Positions 43,458 through 54,760 of a DNA stretch of 64,000 nt are shown here, one piece after another (position 1 is the first letter of the stretch; each line of letters opens with the position of its first letter). The DNA lies in NCBI GenBank assembly GCA_038503075.1, contig JBCAML010000023.1:310001-374000 (forward strand), read 5' to 3'. Below the pieces are notes generated by a model, which saw only the letters and a list, made by a program, of their open reading frames with translations, did not search any database and was not told where the DNA came from. The position numbers were made by a program, and so were the translations under genes. This stretch comes from Gyromitra esculenta (Eukaryota; Ascomycota; Pezizomycetes; Pezizales; Discinaceae).

Positions 43458-43710
43458 TAATAGCTTACAGCAGAGCTGTCAGCCGCTTGGGTTGCTGATC
43501 AACCGCCGCTGACCTGTATAGAGTTAAGTGGCTACATACCTAGAACGTGCTCATTGATCAAGAAACCAAGGTGTTCTCAACTCAAAGAACAAAAGTTTCG
43601 TAACTCTTCGAGGGACTAAATAAAAATGGTAAGAGGTATGGAATTCAAGCGAGTTTGAGCCCATGAAGGGAAAAGCACCGCTACGTGTCATCAGACTTTG
43701 ATCCCCAGAG

Positions 43711-43939
43711 CAGTCGTTCACGGGGTGATAGTGAACACTAAGTGTTGACGAATAAGGAGACTTTGACTAATAACGCACAACTCTTATTCCCATTTGTGAT
43801 GCAGAGATGGTCCGTGTTAAAAGCGTCTTGAGAATACGAATGAATGCTTCTGCCCAAATCCGCGGGTTGACGACTTCTCTTCATGCAAAAAAACCCTGTT
43901 CGTCATCGTCCATATTCGCTATCACCCCACGAACAACTG
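43711..43939. mobile_element. CAGTCG MITE, copy 1, about 229 bp
   Basis: Starts CAGTCGTTCACGGGGTGATA and ends with TATTCGCTATCACCCC then CGAACAACTG. Arms of about 45 bp pair imperfectly. Related to 46197-46362. Confidence 0.65.
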
Positions 43940-43959
43940 TACCCCTAGTATTAAAGTAT

Positions 43960-44531
43960 AAACACTCTCAGTTGCCTAAGCCCATGCAATTTCGGATGCT
44001 GATTCCGATTAAGGGCTTTTTGTCACTACCCTGACAACACATTCATTTGGTAGATCAATACGACCATCAAGAAAAAACAGAGACTCAATCTGAGATCTCT
44101 CGCATATGTAGGACTGATGTTACATACTTTTGACGTCGGAGCTTATCGCTGAAGCCGTAGGTTGCGGTGTCGTGTTGGGGTGGAAACTACCGTAGTTACT
44201 CGAAATGTTAGGTGGCGCACTTTCTTTGAGCTAACTTAGATTGGTTTAGATCCTCGAGTTGATCTCTAATAAATCTTTTCACGGATTAGTGGCGAAGCGA
44301 ATACGCTACCCAATTATTCGAGCAATTACGGTACTACACTACTTGTCTTCCAGGAGTGGTGCACTATATTTTGAGCAAGTCTAACTGTCTAAGAGATAAG
44401 TCACACGAAACCGAAATCTCAAACCACGTTCTCGATCTTGGGATACTTGGCAATACCATTAAGACGGTTGAGAGCTTCTCATCCCTGTCAACTACTCTAT
44501 CGCTACGGTCGCTATCGGCCAGAGTACCAAG
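43960..44531. other. Non-coding stretch
   Basis: No supported gene and no clear repeat arms. Only short mixed-frame ORFs. Confidence 0.3.
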
Positions 44532-44623
44532 AACCCGGAAACAGGGGTGTGACATTAATGTAAATAGAGTTGTATTGGGCACGTTTCCACTACGTATAAA
44601 GCGCTTCCTCCATGTTTCGGGTT
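44532..44623. mobile_element. CCGGAAACAGGGG MITE, 92 bp
   Basis: Left arm AACCCGGAAACAGGGG pairs with right arm CCTCCATGTTTCGGGTT. It shares the internal word CTACGTATAAAGC with the element at 50321-50435 (CTACGTACAAAGC). Confidence 0.65.
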
Positions 44624-45014
44624 AACCTTCTGGAGGACAAGGTACTCGAATAGATCATGGAGAGCCTGAAAACAAGGATATTAGGTTGACTAATCAGTAA
44701 GTTGGTATCCGAGTACTGGTACAAGGTAAAAAGAGCAGGGGTGCGCAGATGGAGCGTTGGGGCTTTTAATTGGATGGGGTAACCAAAGAAATAATGCGAA
44801 ACTGGCTTCATCTTCATCCCACTACCCCGAACACCGTCTGAGCCCAGCAATGATAGTCCCTGCCGTTATCATGGCGTCATACTCGCAGACAGTCATACTG
44901 CACCATGTTATCAATCATACCTTGCTTCCTGTGTCATGCACCAGCGAAGTGATGCTTGTTATCCGTGCCGCATGAAAGATAAAGGGAGAGAAATCGGGAT
45001 CGCCTTGTCTGGTA

Positions 45015-45277
45015 CCGCAGGTTTTGGAGAAAACCGCCCGGGCGGATGCAGAGATCCTGGTAGAAGTGGTGCAAGTGTCTTATGATTTGATTCCCCTCGA
45101 GAACCATACTCTATCCTATATTCTCGACGTATTCAACAGCACTTGGAGCTATTTGCCACTCCCCAAGTGTTGTGGCCCTGGCATCCATCCGGAATGCTCC
45201 AAACCCTCCCTAAACTGGTTAGATTCACCTGCCAGGATCTTTACATCCGCCCGGGCGGTTCTCTCCAAAACCTGCGG
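45015..45277. mobile_element. MITE with ~45-bp arms and TA duplication, 263 bp
   Basis: Arms start CCGCAGGTTTTGGAGA and include ACCGCCCGGGCGGATG. TA flanks both ends, a Tc1/mariner-type target duplication. The middle has no coding potential. Confidence 0.75.
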
Positions 45278-45340
45278 TACTGCACAATGCAAGCACCATA
45301 ATCACCTGGCGATTATGCGTCGTCTTTTCTCGTATTAGAG

Positions 45341-45472
45341 TGTTTTGGCCACTGCGTCGCAACCAAAATTCGAGCTCAAAATATGAATTCTTGGCGGATT
45401 TTCACATAGTAATTATGCCAAGCACTCATATTTTGAGCTCGAATTTGGGTTGTCATGGGGCTGGCCAAAACA
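45341..45472. mobile_element. Palindromic MITE, 132 bp
   Basis: TGTTTTGGCC at the start and GGCCAAAACA at the end, with a second internal inverted pair ATTCGAGCTCAAAATATGA / TCATATTTTGAGCTCGAAT. It can fold almost entirely. Confidence 0.72.
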
Positions 45473-45940
45473 TTCTATTAGGTTAGGAGTCTTGAGAGTC
45501 AAAGGGGACCACTGCAGCGAGTTAGGCTGGGACTTCCTACTCTCAACAATATTATCTGCATTGCAAGCCTTTTTTAGGGTTAGGCAAACATATGGAGATA
45601 ATGCAGGTCTCACAATTTCGGTATGGCGACCTTGCAGAACTGAAAATTTCCATGTTTCATCTCCACACCCATATGTTCTTCGCGGTGGTGCGAGTGCGGA
45701 AAATATCCTAAGCGGGATAGCATTTCCACAGCAGGGGTAGGGAATCAAGACTGGCCTCACATCCTTTCTATAATGGCCAGAATGGAAAACTTCTCCGCAT
45801 CCCGTCACCTTATTTCCAGCATTTTGTCTGACGTGAATAAGGTTATACTTAGCCCCTATCATCAAATTGCCTCAGGCGACTTTATCTTATGACACGTGTG
45901 CAACCTAACCCAAAAATGGGTAAGAGTTATTTCCCATGTT
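45473..45940. other. Non-coding stretch between MITEs
   Basis: Antisense and sense ORFs of similar length (45413-45865 minus and 45450-45740 plus) overlap and neither shows protein-like features. Confidence 0.3.
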
Positions 45941-45996
45941 GTACCAGAGGTAGGGGTGTGAGACCTGTTCGATCTCCATATCCCTGATACCAGTAC
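45941..45996. repeat. Short GTACCAG hairpin element
   Basis: GTACCAGAGGTAGGGGTGTG at one end and CATATCCCTGATACCAGTAC at the other. Related to the longer element at 47542-47649 with GTACTAG ends. Confidence 0.5.
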
Positions 45997-46070
45997 TGTA
46001 TCTTGTTTCTGTCGCCTCTGTCGCCTCTGTCGCCGTCCAAGTTAGTATCCGTGCTCTACATGGAGTACAT

Positions 46071-46191
46071 GTGTACCAGGGTATGAACCTGAAAACATGG
46101 GTGGTGAATTTGTATGGCAAAATATCCGTGCACCACTCCGTCGCATACAAAGCCACACACCCCATGTTTTCAGGTTCATACCCTGGTACAC
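46071..46191. mobile_element. Palindromic MITE, 121 bp
   Basis: Arms GTGTACCAGGGTATGAACCT and its complement pair over about 31 bp. It contains CATACAAAGCCACAC, resembling the interior of the 50321-50435 element. Confidence 0.72.
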
Positions 46192-46196
46192 GAGTA

Positions 46197-46362
46197 CAGT
46201 CGCTCACGGGATGATAGCGAACACTGGATGTTAACGAACAGGGGGACATAGACCAATAGAGTACTGGAAATTTCCGCCCAGATCCGCAACTTGGCAACTT
46301 TCTTCCCCACAGAACCCCTGTTCGTCAACACCCAGTTTTCGCTGTCACCCCGTGAACGACTG
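46197..46362. mobile_element. CAGTCG MITE, copy 2, 166 bp
   Basis: CAGTCGCTCACGGGATGATA at the left and CGCTGTCACCCCGTGAACGACTG at the right, with TA on both sides. About 50-bp imperfect arms. Adjacent to the MITE ending at 46191. Confidence 0.75.
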
Positions 46363-47541
46363 TACCTAATGAATAAGCGACAACAACATCCCGACACATT
46401 GACCCCGCGCCACGTGACCGAGCACGTGATAGTGATTCCTTCCCACACCTGCAGCCTCGCGCTTCACCACTAGCATTGTCAAAATACAGGAAAATATGTT
46501 AATTTACCGTATGGGACCGTATTAGCATTAAAACAGTAAATTACAAGTTGTAAACTATAGCGCTATAGCTATGGTGACGCAATAACAACCTCTAACTCTC
46601 AACCTCCACTCACCACTGTAGCCAGCGTAGCAGAAGGAGCGCATGGTGGTATTTGATATTATATGTAGTGCATGTGGTGTGCTTGGCTTTAGCTCCAAAC
46701 TGTTTTATTATACTTTACATGTTTTAGACGGATACTGTACAGTATGTAAATTACATGTATGTAATTTTACCGATCACATTCCTACTCACCACAGCGCGTC
46801 TAGGTTTTTGGGTTGGTACTGTACGAATGTATCTATATCGCTATACCTATTCGATTGAGTTGCAAACTATAGTAGTATACATACAAGCAAATACAACTTA
46901 TTCCACCTGTAAAAGATTGCTTTAAAGCTTTGAAAAACGTTCCAAATCCATCTCTCGGTCCAGCGAAATTTCCTTGGTGACCATTATTCCCGAGCCTTCG
47001 TGAGTCACCTGTATCTGTATCAGCACGAGCCATACAACCAACCGCTATTATCTTACATATCCATTCGAGCACTGTGTAACGATTTGCAAATTTCTTTCTG
47101 ATCGGCTACCGCTCTTACAATGCTTCTGACTTTTTTCGGAATAGGCAGGATCAACAGCGTTGGAGATATAATCTGGGAAGGGCTTTACAAAACTCCTGTG
47201 TTAAAATCATATAAATAGCTACATTCCTGGCTATACATACCTTTCCGTCTTGTGAAAGAGTATCCGAATTGGTTCGCATATCGCAATTGGGGCTGCCTAG
47301 GAGGGGCTGTAATAGCAAAGTATCGTCAGGAGTGGACTCAGTAAGGCTGGAAATAACGTGCCCACTTTCCATATCTATATAGAGAGATTTGCTGAGTTGT
47401 TTATCACAAAACAAGGCTGAAGCTTGCAGTATATAAATGCTCGAGTCCGCATAGTAATACTGTCATCTCATAATAGGATACACGGCAGATCACGCGTCAC
47501 AAACTGCACCCAGCGCATTGCCAGCGCTGTGGGGGTTTGCT
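46363..47541. other. Non-coding stretch
   Basis: No supported gene. Several small ORFs in mixed frames (for example 47151-47414 minus) lack features. Confidence 0.3.
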
Positions 47542-47649
47542 GTACTAGGTGTAGGGGTGTGAAAGTGGATCATCGTAATTTTCCATTCTGCAAGGTCGTC
47601 ACACAAAAACTATGAGACTTGGTCCATTTCCATATCCCTGGTACTAGTA
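47542..47649. mobile_element. GTACTAG MITE, about 108 bp
   Basis: Ends GTACTAGGTGTAGGGGTGTG and CATATCCCTGGTACTAG are inverted repeats of about 20 bp. Similar to 45941-45996. Confidence 0.55.
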
Positions 47650-47877
47650 TTTTGGGTTAAGCGATGTGCAGAAGCTGGCGAGGGCTACGGCGCAAGAACA
47701 CGGATCAATTGGCACTTAACGTACGTACTGTAGACTGTACAGTGGTAGTCGTTTAATGAAGCGATAACAGCAACAGCATTGTGGACTATTTCTCCATGTC
47801 CACGAGACAATTTAAAGCTATGCTGCAAGATAAAATCATTTCCCATGTAGCTCAACCCACTTGTTTATTTTATACCC

Positions 47878-48344
47878 AACGTGTTTGACGGGGTTCTGGG
47901 TCAGATGGGATAATGGGGCAGTCAAAACCCTATGAAAATTTAGTGACGTTGAAATTGCAGGGCCATCACAAAAGCAGCTCAAGATCAAATCACAAGATTC
48001 ACAACACCCAGATAAAACCAATTATGACCGAAACACTCCAAAAAAAACTACAACTGATTAACCCAATTTTCGGTGGGACTAGTGCTGTAGCCAGTGGTTG
48101 CTATGTAAAAATCTGGAGGGAATTGTGGACCTCATTCACAGCTTTATGAGTTTTAAAGAAAACGTCTCTGTAAAAAGGCTAGAAGACTCTGTATAAAGGG
48201 CTTAGGCTAATAGCAACAATTTTATAACAAACTAAGAGCTTTTGATGTTATATCTGAGTTAGTGATTCCTAAGAATTTGACAATTTTAGCCCGTTGGCAT
48301 CCGACCCACAACCCCATCTGACCCACAACCCAGTCAAATACGTT
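47878..48344. mobile_element. Non-autonomous inverted-repeat element, 467 bp
   Basis: Left arm AACGTGTTTGACGGGGTTCT then GGGTCAGATGGG. The right arm is its complement with few differences (about 33 bp). No coding potential inside. Confidence 0.7.
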
Positions 48345-48426
48345 AAGCCCCACTGTCTGCAAGGTGAAGTTGGTCCTGCTTTTGGGGGTATTAATGTTGC
48401 TATTGCCTCATTAGACAACTACCACC

Positions 48427-48545
48427 GTACTCGTAATTGACTGACGTTTTTGCACCAGGCTGGCTTTGCATACCATACAAAAATGCAGAAATTGTACGGG
48501 GCACGGGCCCAGCCCGGTACACAAACGTCAGTCATTTACGAGTAC
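48427..48545. mobile_element. Palindromic MITE, 119 bp
   Basis: GTACTCGTAATTGACTGACG and CGTCAGTCATTTACGAGTAC are inverted ends. The internal CCAGGCTGG / CCAGCCCGG extends the pairing. Confidence 0.72.
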
Positions 48546-48824
48546 AGAGCCCGGCAGGAATAGTCACAAGGCAGAGAAGGTCGAAAACATGAGGTTGGGG
48601 TTTCAGGTTGTTATTGGCTCCCAGAGTTTTCGAGGAAGGCTCTTGCAGTTGGGTGAATCACAGAGCCCAGCCATAAAGCCCTGGTTCTCAATATTTTTGC
48701 CATATGCTGCATTTCGCACTCGGCATGCGTTCAGGCAGCATGGCAGCTACATTTAGCAAGTCGCAATGTGTAACTCTTAAATTCTCAGCGGAGCGGACCA
48801 GCCGATCGGTATCCGTATGAAAGT

Positions 48825-49865
48825 TACGACTCTAACAGCCTTTTAAGTGTTGCAAGTTGTGAAAATAACCCTCCCGATGTAAATAAATAGTTCAGCAAGC
48901 CCACACGCATAGCGATCTTATACAAAAATCTCTATACCTTTGCAATGCCTACTCTTGGTGCATCAAATCTAAATAAGATTCCCTCTCAGTCTCCGGTCTC
49001 TGCTCCTCAACTTGTTGAGGAGAACGCTTGCACCTAGATGATGGACCATCCTTGAGTTTTGTTACTGATACTTTCATCTATTACGAGGAGCTCTGGTTGT
49101 TTATCGTCATCTCTCCACTCCTCGTTGGCTCCATACTGGTCATATATTTCAATTGGCGGGTGCTCAACTCGATCTGCCAGGAAGAGATGGAATAGTGTGC
49201 GGGGAATTGTAGTACTGAGGCAACAGTACTGGTATTGTTTTTCCTTAAGTACGGGTTAAGGAGTAGTTTAGTTCATCATCAATATCATTCTGTATCTCCC
49301 TCATACCAGCTATCCTGTTTACCCGCTGTCCTGTGCCTATATTTTATTAAAACCTTCTAGAGCGCTTCCTGTAAACGTACACTTACTGACTAGTATTCCC
49401 ACCAATAAGGATAAAGAGCAGCAATTAATCTCCGCCGATCAAGATACTAAATCGAGTCAAGAAGGTTGGGCCTGCTAAACCTTCCATACAAATTATTTAT
49501 CTGATGGAATATATGCTTATTAGAATTCTCACCAGTAGGATAAACAACGCCTGTAGACCGAGTCACTCTATAGATAGCGGAAAATCGCTTGATAAACTCG
49601 AGTTAGCCTAGTGGGGCTAGAAACTAGTACTTTCAGTATATGTGTAACATTATGGAGGCAATCTTGGATATTTCAGAGAATATGCTGTTGTACTTTATTT
49701 TGCTTCCATGCTTTGTGTTTTTCTTTATTTTTCAGACTACCAGTATGCGTTTTTGGGCGGAAATTGTCGAATTCGGGAATTTATTTTTGTTAAAAGTAAG
49801 ACCGACTAAAATGATCAACGTTCCTCGTGCTATTTGCCTATTCCTTCCCCGTAGCCTGTAAGATC
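48825..49865 (+). repeat. Dispersed repeat, copy 2 (first copy at 7485-8385)
   Basis: Aligns with 7485-8385, with about 150 bp extra at roughly 49190-49355. The membrane-span ORF core (49040-49195) is conserved in frame, but the frame upstream is shifted and has stops. Preceded by a short GCAACTTGC-type segment at 48720-48830, as in copy 1. Confidence 0.7.
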
Positions 49866-50320
49866 TGTGGAAGCTTGAGAAGAATTATTAGATGATTTTT
49901 TTCCCTCTGAGTTGAGTAGCGATGTCCACGAGCCTGCTCGAGCTGACTCGGCTTGTGGCTATTACGGCTCGTGGTGTTTGATCGGAACAATTAGGCTTGA
50001 ACCCAAAGAGAGGAGGTGAGAGGGTGCTAAGGAGAGAGTGATTATCTGTGATTGTACGGAAACTCAATAAATCATCCGCTGTATTCATCTTGTTGTTCGA
50101 GTTGCTAGCGAAAGCAAGTTAGGGGCCTGTCTAGAACTGAACCTGAGGTCAGGAGGTCCTGAATTCAAAGCCTCACCATCCACAAGCAAAATCTATCTAT
50201 GATTAGCCATGGCTCGAGCTTCTAAAATTGTGGCTCGAACGGGCTTGGCTCGTGGGCTCTCTGGCTCGTGTTGTTCGAGCTGGCTCGGCTCGTGGCCATC
50301 ATTAATTTGAGCTACTTGTT
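49866..50320. repeat. GCTCGAGCTGGCTCGG direct-repeat segment, possible SINE-like
   Basis: Similar GAGCTGACTCGGCTTGTGGC-type words occur at about 49945 and 50277. Between them GGTCCTGAATTCAAAGCCTC resembles a degenerate pol III B box. Weak evidence only. Confidence 0.25.
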
Positions 50321-50435
50321 TTCCAGGAAAACAACCCGGAAACAGGGGTTTGTGGCTTTAATTCTAATAGTATCGGGCATGGCTCCGCTACGTACAAAGC
50401 CACCTCCCCCATGTTGCCGGGCTCTTCTCCTGGAA
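50321..50435. mobile_element. CCGGAAACAGGGG MITE, 115 bp
   Basis: TTCCAGGAAAACAACCCGGA at the left and GCCGGGCTCTTCTCCTGGAA at the right form imperfect arms. The second pair GGGGTTTGTGGCTTT / AAAGCCACCTCCCC lies inside. Confidence 0.7.
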
Positions 50436-50727
50436 GTCAAGTACGCAAACCTTGCCCCTTCCCTTTATCAAGATCCTTGCATGTTTGACATATCTTATTT
50501 GTAATTTTACGTATTTGCTCTAACCCAGCACTTCGATATGGGGGTGTTTAAAAAATAAGGAGGATTTTTGAGTAGATAACGGTATGCTCACCAGAGCCCT
50601 CAAGGATTTGGTGCGTCTTGGGGTGTGGGAAGTTTTTGCATCAATGGAGTTACCGAGATTTTGACATATCTCGAAATTTCTCTATTTAAGCCTTTCCTCA
50701 GCGATCAATCAATCAACAAAACCTAGA

Positions 50728-51360
50728 ATGTCTCCACCAACCCAAACATCAAATTTGCCCGTCTTCGAGCCCTGCGATATTACGGTTTACTGGGATTGGT
50801 CAGTCTACTACAGTGGTATTCAAGACGAATCATACACAAATGAGGATCAGGTGGGACTCGCTGATGTTCTCGGTGGCTACCCATACTCGAAAGGAGAGCA
50901 TCCTCTTGCCTCTCGAACCCCAACTCCATTTGGACCTAGGAATTCACAGCGTCCTCCAAAGCCGTTAGATTTGTCTCTCGCGGAATCATCGTGCTCGCGT
51001 AAGAGCTCTACGCAAAAACTACTTCCTTTGGTTCCATCTCATGATGTGACGAGCTAGTCTACTGTGGAGTCACCGTACTCGCACGAGAGCTCCACGCAAA
51101 AATGCCAACCAGAACTGACACCCGACCTCCTTAATTCTCAACCATTACTCCCGTTGCCTCCCTCAAATGATTCCTGTCGGCTTTCCCAGATATCACAAAG
51201 CAGAATGAGAAACACGGAGGCAGCGGAAGTGAAGCTTATGCGAAAGAAAAACACAAAGGCCGCGAAAATGAAGTGTAAGCGAGAGGAATATGAATTGAGA
51301 AGTTCTGCACTCAGAATTTCTGAATCAGAGACGAAGCTGGTGAGGCACAGAAGCAGCTAG
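50728..51360 (+). pseudogene. Unrecognised 211-codon gene with one internal stop
   Basis: One frame runs from ATG 50728 to 51360 with a single TAG at 51055-51057. A TATTTAAG box about 40 bp upstream and an adenine-rich leader (CAATCAACAAAACC) give a good core promoter. The protein starts MSPPTQTSNLPVFEPCDITV, is Ser/Pro rich with a duplicated SSCSRKSSTQK / SPYSHESSTQK motif, and ends in a charged Lys/Arg/Glu helix (AAEVKLMRKKNTKAAKMKCK). Function unknown. The stop may be a recent C-to-T change at a Gln codon. Confidence 0.5.
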
Positions 51361-52198
51361 ACCGCTTTTCCACCTCTTCTAACTTCCGCGGCGCTTAAAC
51401 GGCAGGGGCAGTATCGATATGATATATGTTTTATTTTATTCCTATTAGCTTTACTATGCGTTGAGGCCTTGGTCTCTCCTTGTTTGCAGACTTGGGTAGT
51501 TACATGTAATTGCACAAGACCAAGCTCTAATTTTTTAGTTTTTTCCCATCTCGGAAATATTGTGCTACGTGCATGCAGTTTATCCTTACCTTGTTGAAAT
51601 TACTATGAGAGCTAGAGTTTCCATATCCTATTCGATATCCTTATTTTAAGTTGAATTTATGCTGTATTTCTTGTGAGCCCAATGAATAAATAAATAAGCT
51701 AGGGTTTTCGAATTATAACCCCAACTTTATATTGAAAGCACATTCTTAGAACGGCTACAGCAGGGGTATAGGAGTAAAATTGAAACGCCTTTTTTTTTTT
51801 TTTGTTAAATGAGTGCCTTCCCATAAGCCTAAATACTAGTCTAAAGAATAAAACCGGGATCCATGACTTAATTATGAAAAGCCGGGCACCCATGCAAGTT
51901 TTCCAGATACTAGATTTTAAGCCACTAGTAGATGATGTCACTTCATACATCCACATCCACATCCACCCCACCCCGTCACTCCACTCCACTCCACTCCACA
52001 GACACCATCACTGGCTTCATCATCTATCAATTTTCTACTGCCTCACTTCACTGTTACTTTACTCCACAGCTTACCCAGTTTAAGATACACCCGAAACGAA
52101 ACGAAATTCGTAATGTGGTATGTTTCTTAGGCTTATTATTTTACCGTCTATAGGTACACTAGTATTAAATTGAAGATAGTGAGTAAAGCCATACAATG
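51361..52198. other. Non-coding stretch with simple repeats
   Basis: A poly-T run (about 51790-51803) and CCACATCCACATCCACCC / CCACTCCACTCCA simple repeats (51955-52000). No supported gene. Confidence 0.45.
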
Positions 52199-52350
52199 AA
52201 ACATACCTGCAAACGAAACACTTGCCTACCTGCAAACGAAACCTACCCGCAAACGAAACACTTGCCTACCTGCAAACGAAACCTACCCGCAAACGAAACG
52301 CCTGCCTACCCGCAAACGAAACGCTGGCGTACCTGCAAACGAAACAATTT
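52199..52350 (+). repeat. Minisatellite, GCAAACGAAAC core
   Basis: About seven copies of TACCTGCAAACGAAAC or TACCCGCAAACGAAAC, arranged in composite units of about 34 bp with ACTTGCC spacers. It ends just upstream of the PIF transposase start. Confidence 0.85.
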
Positions 52351-52385
52351 CCATAGAAAACACTGGCAAACTACAATCCCGGGCC

Positions 52386-54575
52386 ATGGATGAACAGCAG
52401 GTGGTCTTCTACCTATTACTATACTTTCTTCTAGACAGTGGACATTTCCATAAACATCGACCTTCTCACACTTTCCGAACGCGCGCATCTCTGCTACCCA
52501 ATCCTCATCACTCAACTCCATGGTGGGCACTTTATTTTGGTGGCATGAACTCATGTAATGAGAAATCTATGATAATTTGTACTGGTTTCAACTACGAGGG
52601 GTTTCATACCATTCTTCATAGTGACCGGAAAGTTGGCCAATTCCTCCACATCATCCCTGGAGCTCGCTCCCTACACCTTGATGAACCATTGCACCAACTT
52701 GTTGTACATGGTATCCCTACTTCCATGGAGCCCTCTGCCATTCAACAAGAGCTCTGCAATTTCAACCCCGGACTCACCATGGACACACCTCCAAGATGGT
52801 TTACTCTACCTGAAAAACGAAGAGGGAAAACAGTTTCCTCCATTGTCATCACACTCTCTGGCCCCAAAGCTAATGAGATTGCTAATCGCACACGCCTTTC
52901 TGCCTTTTCCACCACTGTCCGAGCTGAACGCAAACTCCGTTTTGGACCCTCTACCCAGTGTTCCCAATGCCACAAATTTGGACACCACACTAACAAATGT
53001 CCTAACCAACCATGCTGCCGCTGGTGTGTTGGACTTCATCCCACTGCAGCTCATACCTGCCCCACCCTCACTTGCTCAATCAAGGGCCGCCCCTGCTCTC
53101 ACACTCTTGTTAAGTGTGTCAACTGCGACGGACCCCATGAGTCACACCTGAACAGCTGCCCATCATGCCCTTCTAAGGCTTCACCGCCCCCTCCAGCAGA
53201 TGATCAGATGGACCTTTAAAGTCAATTTACCTATACTTCCCCAACCCCTACTAACTTTGATTGGAAACTTCTCTTGGCTACTCTCTGCTTCCGTTGTGGC
53301 TTTACTATGGACTTTCTTCTATAGTTTCTCATTGTTTTTTTTTTTTGGCTGTTGTTTGCAAGTCTCTTTACTTTTATAGGCATACGCTGTCAACTTTCCC
53401 TGCACCCTTAAGTCGTTTTATCGCAGGAACATCGTCTTGTTCTTTTGGAAGTACTTGGTTCGTTTCTCTTTTGTGTTCTCTTTTGTTACCCAGGCGGATA
53501 AGGGTGTCTATTTGATGGGGATAGGTTTTTTGACTTCATAACCTTTGTGTTGCATAAGCGGTTTTGTACCTAGAAACAATAATCAAATGATTTAAACAAA
53601 AAACAAAAACCATTCTTCATAGTGGTATCAAAAAGCGATGGGACTCAAGACCGATTTATCGAAACGATTTGAGGCCAAACGTCAACAGGATTAAGCTTTC
53701 TCGGTGATCACTAGATGCAACAGGAGGCCTAGGGCTGGTACTTCACTATTTGAACTCCACAATGCCCTACAAAAGTTTATGCCAAATTTTTGCATTTCCT
53801 CCTTCAACCTGCTCAAGATATATTACCTTTGGCTTGTTTAACTTGTGTGAGACCCTACGAGATATGCGTGAAGCTAAAATCAGTTGGCCATGCGATACAG
53901 TGAAAGCCAGATATGCAATACTTATTGAGGCAAAACATCCGCTTCTTCCAGGTGCTTTTGGTTTTGATGATGGTGTGCACTTTCCGTTGGAAACATCAGG
54001 CACGCATGAGATTCAAAACGCAAATTACAACTCTTGGGTTGGATGTCACAACATTAACAACTTATTTTATTATGGCTCGGATGGTACAGTCTTGTACTGT
54101 AAACTCAATGTGCCGGGGAGTTATCATGATTTGGTAATGGCTCGGTCGCTATATGATAAGCTAATTCACAATACCGGGAATGGGTTTTTTTTTGATTGCG
54201 GATGATGCATTTTTACGGCAGGGTGATTGTGCTATCCTTGGAGAAAGACTTCGCAAACCATTATCGAAAGGATATCAATGACCCTTGGATATGCCATTGA
54301 TAGAACGGCAAAGGCTATTACAACAAAATCGACAACTTGCACAAGCAAGACAGGCAGCAGAATGGGGTCAACGGAGCATTCAAGGATCGTTTAGCCGTGC
54401 CAAGGTACCATTACCGGTTGGAAGCAACTTTTTCCGATATACTATATTAGAAGTTACCTCACGACTTCATCAACTGAGAGTTAGAATAGTTGGTAGAAAT
54501 TATATTCAGACAACATATATGAGAGCATGGAAGATTATGGGCATGAGCCATTCCGGCAATCAGGACATATGATGT
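52386..54575 (+). pseudogene. PIF/Harbinger transposase, interrupted by LINE fragment
   Basis: The N-terminal part 52386-52623 (CTGFNYEGFHTILHS) joins 53625 onward once the LINE piece is removed, giving KRWDSRPIYRNDLRPN, then GLGLVLHYLNSTMPYKSLCQ, PPSTCSRYITFGL, the DDE_4 region AFGFDDGVHFPLE (Asp), LNVPGSYHDLVMA (Asp) and AAEWGQRSIQGSF (Glu). TGA codons at 53705-53707 and 54279-54281 fall where Arg is expected, and a T-run near 54187-54195 shifts the frame. It is convergent with a Myb-like gene, the standard two-gene layout of this superfamily. Element ends and 3-bp duplication not located. Confidence 0.85.
52624..53608 (+). mobile_element. 5'-truncated LINE fragment with gag-like zinc knuckles
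   Basis: 985 bp flanked by a perfect 16-bp duplication (ACCATTCTTCATAGTG at 52608-52623 and 53609-53624). It ends in an A-rich tail (AAACAAAAAACAAAA). It encodes the C-terminal part of a fungal LINE ORF1: STVRAERKLRFG-type linker, CSQCHKFGHHTNKC, then CCRWCVGLHPTAAHTC and CVNCDGPHESHLNSC knuckles, stop at 53219. The apparent 277-residue ORF beginning at 52386 is therefore a chance fusion of transposase and LINE sequence. Confidence 0.85.
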
Positions 54576-54760
54576 TTCAAGACATAGGAAAACAAGATAG
54601 GCTTGCAAGATACTACAACATAAATTAAAATACATTTTGCTTACTCTTCTAAATTACTAGCACTCCATTGATATCCTTTATCCGATGTTCCAATAGAGTT
54701 TTCAGATTCCTCATCTCTTTCTTTCCCCTTGCCTACCAGAACCCGTTCTCCAATTCTCCT

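Noticed and set aside
45413..45865. 150-residue minus-strand ORF
   Set aside because: Overlaps a palindromic MITE and a plus-strand ORF of similar length; no protein-like pattern or codon preference visible.
52199..52350. CRISPR-like array
   Set aside because: Units are short direct repeats with near-identical spacers, no cas genes are present and the context is a eukaryotic genome; it is a minisatellite.
52386..53219. Single 277-residue zinc-knuckle gene
   Set aside because: A perfect 16-bp target duplication shows that the 3' part is an inserted LINE; the N-terminal part belongs to the Harbinger transposase.
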